Below are positions 54,501 through 60,500 of a DNA stretch of 64,000 nt, piece by piece. This DNA comes from Protula sp. h YS-2021 (taxonomy: Eukaryota > Annelida > Polychaeta > Sabellida > Serpulidae). The notes below the pieces were generated by a model. The model saw only the letters and a program-made list of their open reading frames with translations. It had not been told where the DNA came from and searched no databases. The DNA is taken from NCBI GenBank assembly GCA_949752745.1, contig OX457024.1, positions 51,477,810 to 51,541,809 of the forward strand, read 5' to 3'. The position numbers and the translations under genes were made by a program. How positions within the stretch are numbered: the stretch's first letter is position 1; the number at the start of each line of letters is the position of its first letter.

Positions 54501-57500
54501 AACATATTTTTTGTCACTGAATAAAGTTGCCAAAAACTGAATCTTATATTGTTTGAGAACTTGGTGTGTGTGTGTATCTCTGTGTTTGTAGGGGTAAACT
54601 TATCTCTGTGTTTGTAGGGGTAAACTTATCTCTGTGTTTGTAGGGGTAAACTTATCTCTGTGTTTGTAGGGGTAAACTTATCTCTGTGTTTGTAGGGGTA
54701 AACTTATCTCTGTGTTTGTAGGGGTAAACTTATCTCTGTGTTTGTAGGGGTAAACTTATCTCTGTGTTTGTAGGGGTAAACTTATTCCACATTTCATAGT
54801 AAAATCATTAAAAATTATAGAATTCGACTCAGACGTACTTTTTTACCCCTGACCTAGATTTCTTTCGTTGCAAAACTTTACTGCGGACGGACGGACACGC
54901 GACAAGAGGACAGCCGCAACTACTGGTATAGCCTAGGTGGTCCCAGGCCACCAGGACTAAAAAAGAAACAAGGCTGGAAGAAAACAATAGAGGAAGATTT
55001 TACCGGGAGGAACAGCTGAAATGCGGTGAACAGTGTAGGAGCACTGTTTGTTTCAAGAGTTTCACGCCACAGGTACTGCAGATCTCTAAGAGTCCATTGT
55101 GTTTTGCCGCCTGGACACACCTCCCTGCTGTCACCAGGCAGTGAGGACGAAGACGGAAGTGATGACGACAGCGGAAGTGATGACGACAGCGGAAGTGATG
55201 ACGACAGTGGAAGTGATGACGACAGCGGAAGTGATGACGACAGCCAGCTGCACAAATACGCCAAGTCACTTTGTCCCTAAAGGTACAACAGCAATTGTCA
55301 GCAAATCTCATTCATTAATTTAAAAACAAAGCAACCGCTTCGATTTGAATTATAAGTGAAAAACATCTTTTCCACAATTTTTGGACAGTTTTTGGAATTT
55401 ACAGAAATGTATCTTTAGGTATATTCTTACATTTGCACGTATAAACTACAAGAATGTCCAGAAGCATTGTGACCAGCCGAGATCTAGTAAATCAGTAGGC
55501 TTGCATGATCGCCAAAAAGTGGTTGTCATATTGTTAAACCCGGTTGTTGAAAATTCGTACAAACTTGCACAGAAATCCGGTCAAAAATGTGGGAGAAGAA
55601 GCATTTTGAAAAATTTAAAATGCCCCCATTTAGCCAATTTTCTTTTGGATCGCCAAAAATAGTACTTTTTCAAGAGAAGAAAGCCTGTTGAGCATTTATG
55701 TAAAATTAGAAAGTAATCCGATCAAAAATGTGTAAGAACAAGCCATCGCCGAAGGCGCAGATCCCAACCGGACACAACAAGTCGCCATTTACGTAATTTT
55801 TGACCAATGTGAAAAATAATACGACGTTGCTCAACTTCAATATATATATTCACTGTGCAAGGTAGCATATGCCCAGGATAAATAGTTTCGGAGAACTCGC
55901 GTGGAAAGCACCCAAGTCTTACACTGCAGTTATCTAAAAAAAAAAATCACAATTTTTGACAAGTCGATATTTTAGCAATTTTTTTACCGATTTGAAAAAT
56001 AACACAACGTTGCACAACTTCAATATATATATTTTCACTGTGCAAGGTAACATATGCCTAGGATAAATAGTTTCGGAGAACTCACGTGGAAAACATTACA
56101 GTTACGTCCAAAAATCACAATTTTTGACAAGTCGCCATTTTGGCAATTTTCGGCCGATTTGAAAAATAACACGAAGTTGTACAACTTCAATATATATATA
56201 TATCTTCTCTGTGCAAGGTAGCATATGCCTAGGATTAATAGTTTCGGAGAACTTGGAAACAAAACAGCATCCAAAGTGTGACACACGGACGGACGGACGG
56301 ACAGACGGACGGAAGGACAGAGGGTAATCCTATAGACCCCCCAGGGCTCGCCCGGTTGGGGTCTAAAAACTTTTGGAAAATTGGCTACGAAAAATATCAA
56401 AGGGCCCGAAACTAGGGTCTCAGTAAAACGGGATTCACCGTGTAACATAAATTATACAGTAAAACCTTCATCTCCGAACACGTCCCAATAGTGAACACTT
56501 TCTATAATGGAGGAGTTATCTCGGTCCAAAATTCCCCTATTCACTTTTTCACCGATTTCAAAAATAATACGACGATGCACATCTACAATATGTATATTTT
56601 AACTGTGTAAGGTTGCAGGTCCCCACGGCAAATGGTTATATGCGAAGTGGTGCGGACTAAACACAAGTCCAATGTAAAGTTTGGCAAATTTTGTCAATTT
56701 GTCATTTTCTAGTTGAATTTTGTCTTTAAAGCATGTAAAAACATTGTAAAGCTTATAGTACTTGTTTTACTTTGGGGACGTTTTGGCTTTAATTCATTTG
56801 GGGCAGCAGAAGTTATTATGAATTAATACTGATATGACGCGTTTGAAGTGCTGCCTAGAGAACAGCTAGAATTCCCCTAGTAAATTACTGGTGAATTACT
56901 TGTGAAATACTACTGAATTACTTGCATTTTCTGCTCATTTCTTTAACAACAACAAAAAAAAAAAAAAAAAAAAAGGATTGTGTCTTACGATAATTTATGA
57001 AAAGTTCAATTTTTGTTCTAACATCCCTACCCTCCCGAAAATGAGTTAATGTAACTGGAAGGCAGGACAGAACTGACCGCTGCCCCTTTATATAAACCTA
57101 ATTATCCTTTGAGGAACCCCGGTGGCAAGCGATCAGTATTAAAACAGATAATTCCATGTAAGCAGCATTCAACATTTTATGTGATTCGGACTTTCACGAC
57201 TTTGACCAGTTATTTAAACTCCCGAACAATTGTCAGATAGAAAGGCCTAGTCAGTGTGGATGGGCATGTCTCCCCCCCCCCCCCCCCACCGATCGCGCCC
57301 CCCCCCCCCCCACCGATCGCGCCAACACTTGTTCTTGTTACTGGTTGCGAAATAGCAGGAACAATAGCATGATATGTCATCAACTCCCAAAATTTCTATT
57401 ATCCCATTTCTTTCCACTTACTGTTGATCTCAAATACACTGGCAGACACGTGTTCCCGTACCCAACCCGATCTTAAATACACTGGCAGACACTTGTTCCC

Positions 57501-60500
57501 ATACCCAACCCGATCTCAAATACACTGGCAGACACGTGTTCCCGTACCCAACCCCATCTCAAATACACTGGCAGACACTTGTTCCCGTACCCAACCCGAT
57601 CTCAAATACACTGGCAGACACTTGTTCCCACACCCAACCCGATCTCAAATACACTGGCAGACACGTGTTCCCGTACCCAACCCGATCTCAAATACACTGG
57701 CAGACACTTGTTCCCGTACCCAACCCGATCTCAAATACACTGGCAGACACGTGTTCCCGTACCCAACCCCATATCTTATGTTTACTTCGTGTAAACAGGC
57801 CGTGAGCGTTTGTTTTATGGTAAGTTCACCGTCCAGGTAGAAGGGCAGCGGAAATCTTCCCTGGCTTATCATTGGTTGAAACAACCTCCCAACCTCGGCC
57901 CATGACTGGCAAACTTTCGGCACCCTACAATTCTCCACACTGATCGCACGAGACATCCTGTCGCCATATCGCCATGCCGCCATATGTCACGCCTTGTGAT
58001 CATGGGCCAAGCGCCTGTCCTCGACGGAGTTGCTGTTTGTATATAAATCGCTTTCCCTTTCGTTAGCAAATTCAGTCATGCAGCATGGCGAGCAGCAACT
58101 TCACGTTCTTTCGGCGATCAAAATTCTGTTCTCCCTCTTAATCTTTGCTTATATATGTATACCATTTTTTTTGCACGCTAGCCCTTCTTCCCCACCCTCA
58201 TCGTATTCTAATGTATAAATTATACACTTGCCCGCCCTCTTCCCCTACTCCCCCCCACTGTTACATTAATTGCATAGAAGTTATGTGTATGTCATGTTTT
58301 CTCTTGTGGTTGCTTTTGTGCCAATCCGACCCCCCCCCCCAACCTTTTGTGCCCTTTCTCCTATCGGACTTACTATTGTATAAGTTAATTCTGAATTATA
58401 CGTTTTGTTAAAGATGGACTTTTGGCACCTTGAGTGCCTTCGCTTTGAGTTACTCTCTGTTACGTATTGTTCATTGGAGAAAAGAACAAAAAAAATACAG
58501 TTTACTTTTATTCGAATTCACCCGGCCGTATTTTGCCTGATTCTGAGCGAGGGACGGGATTAAGTTATTCGGACATAGGGGCTGGATGGAGCAGCCGCTT
58601 AAGACTCGAAGTTTTAAGCAGTATTATATTATCTGCTTGGGACTATCACCAAATTCTGATACCTACGTCACATTTCTCCGTCTACGTCTACTGAACCTGC
58701 GTCAAAGGTAGAGGATAACTGTCCACCGGACAAATGGCCACCGATCACGCGGCCATCTGTCAAAGTCACTACTGGCCATCAGTATAAGAAATGCCCGCAT
58801 TAAGCCAATTTTGGAGGATCGTCAACAAGATTGTCCAGGGACAATGTGATTAGCTGATTATCAACAGGCTTTATTTTCGCCAAAAAGTGGTAGTTACATT
58901 TCGAAAACCCGTTACCGAAAATTTTTCAAAGACCGGCAATCACTGGTGGTTCTCCCCAAAACATTCAAACGGCGGCATAAGGCCAATTTTTGGAGGTGCG
59001 CAAAAAAAAAAAATCACATGAAGACATGAAGAATAATTTTTTAAAAGTTCAAACTGCAGCAGGCAACCGGTTTTGGACTTAACGGAGAATAAGCATTCTG
59101 AAAATTGGATACCAAATTTCTTTTTAATCCCCCACCACATTTAGCCAATTTCCCTGCGCATCTCCAAAAAAAAAAAAAAAAAAAAACTTTTCAAGACAGG
59201 ATCGCGTAATGAACATTTATAGAAAATTTCTAGGCAATCCGATCTAACTTGTTGGAGCAATACCATTTTAAAACTGGCAACCACCAAATTATAAATGTCC
59301 CTCACTTCGCGAATTTTTGGTGGATCGCCAAAAAAAAAGAGACATTTTCAAGAGAATGTCATTTTCAAGACAGCCTGGTGAACATTTATGCAAAATTTGA
59401 AGGCAATCCGATAAAAATTGTGGAAGCAAAAACCTTCGGAAAATTGGCTAGCAAAAATTTTTTTTAAATACCTCTATTTGTCCAATTTTTGTCGGATAGC
59501 CAAAAAATTTGAAGACAGACCTACCTAGTAAATATTCGTACAAATATTAAAGGTAATCTTAAAGGGAGTAGAAGCATTTTGAAAATTGCTTAACAAAAAA
59601 ACTATAAATGCCCCCCATTTAGCAAATCTTTGGCCGATCGACAAAAAAAGTAATTTGTCAAGAGAGAACCGTCTATGGAACAATCGTTCAAAATTGGCAG
59701 AAGCATTTTGAAAACTGTCTCCCCCAAAAATTAAAAATGCCCACCCCCCCTCCCCCCATTTGGTCAATTTTTTGTGGATCAACAGAAAAAGGTAATTTTT
59801 CAAAGGATGCCTTCCTAGTAAACATCTATGCAAAATTTGAAGGGAAATCAAATTTGTGGGAGAGGAAGCATTTAGAAAATTTGCAAGGAAATAATTTAAA
59901 ATGGCTCCCTTTTAGCCAATTTTTGGCGGACTGCCAAAAAAGTTATTTTTTAAGAGAGGCCTACCTAGAAAACATTCGTTACAAAATTTGAAAGGAATCC
60001 GATCACAACTGAGCAAGAAGAAGCATTTCAAGTAAAGTTTACATACGTACACACGCACATACGTAGATAAAGACGACGGATGAACATCTCCTTATGTGAT
60101 AAGACCAGCCCTACGAAATTGGCTGGTCTAAAATGTAATTTTTAAATGAAAAGATCATTCTTTAAAAGAACATTCTTTTAAAACTAGAAGAAATCTGGTC
60201 AACACTTCACGAGAGAAATCAGTTCCGAAAATGGCTTACAAAAAGGTCTAAATACTGCCACTTGACTAATTTTTAGCTACCCGCCAAAAAAGTGCCGTTT
60301 CTTGAGAGAACTTGCTGAGGCAATTTTTTATAAAATTTTCAGGTAATGTGATCAAAATTGTGGGAAAAGAAGCATTTCGAAAATACCACTATTCAACCAA
60401 TTTTTGGCGTCTCGTCAAAAAAGTCTAATTTTGAAAAGTGGCTACCAAAAAAAATGCCTTCATTTAGCCAATTTTACCGGCGTCGTGTTGGTTACGCGGG

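Noticed and set aside
55026..55323. Acidic GSDDDS plus-strand protein
   Set aside because: Antisense of spatacsin exon 2; the minus strand carries the conserved blocks and correct splice phases.
57424..57840. 138-codon plus-strand open frame
   Set aside because: It runs through an eight-unit 43-bp array in three shifted frames; no domain.
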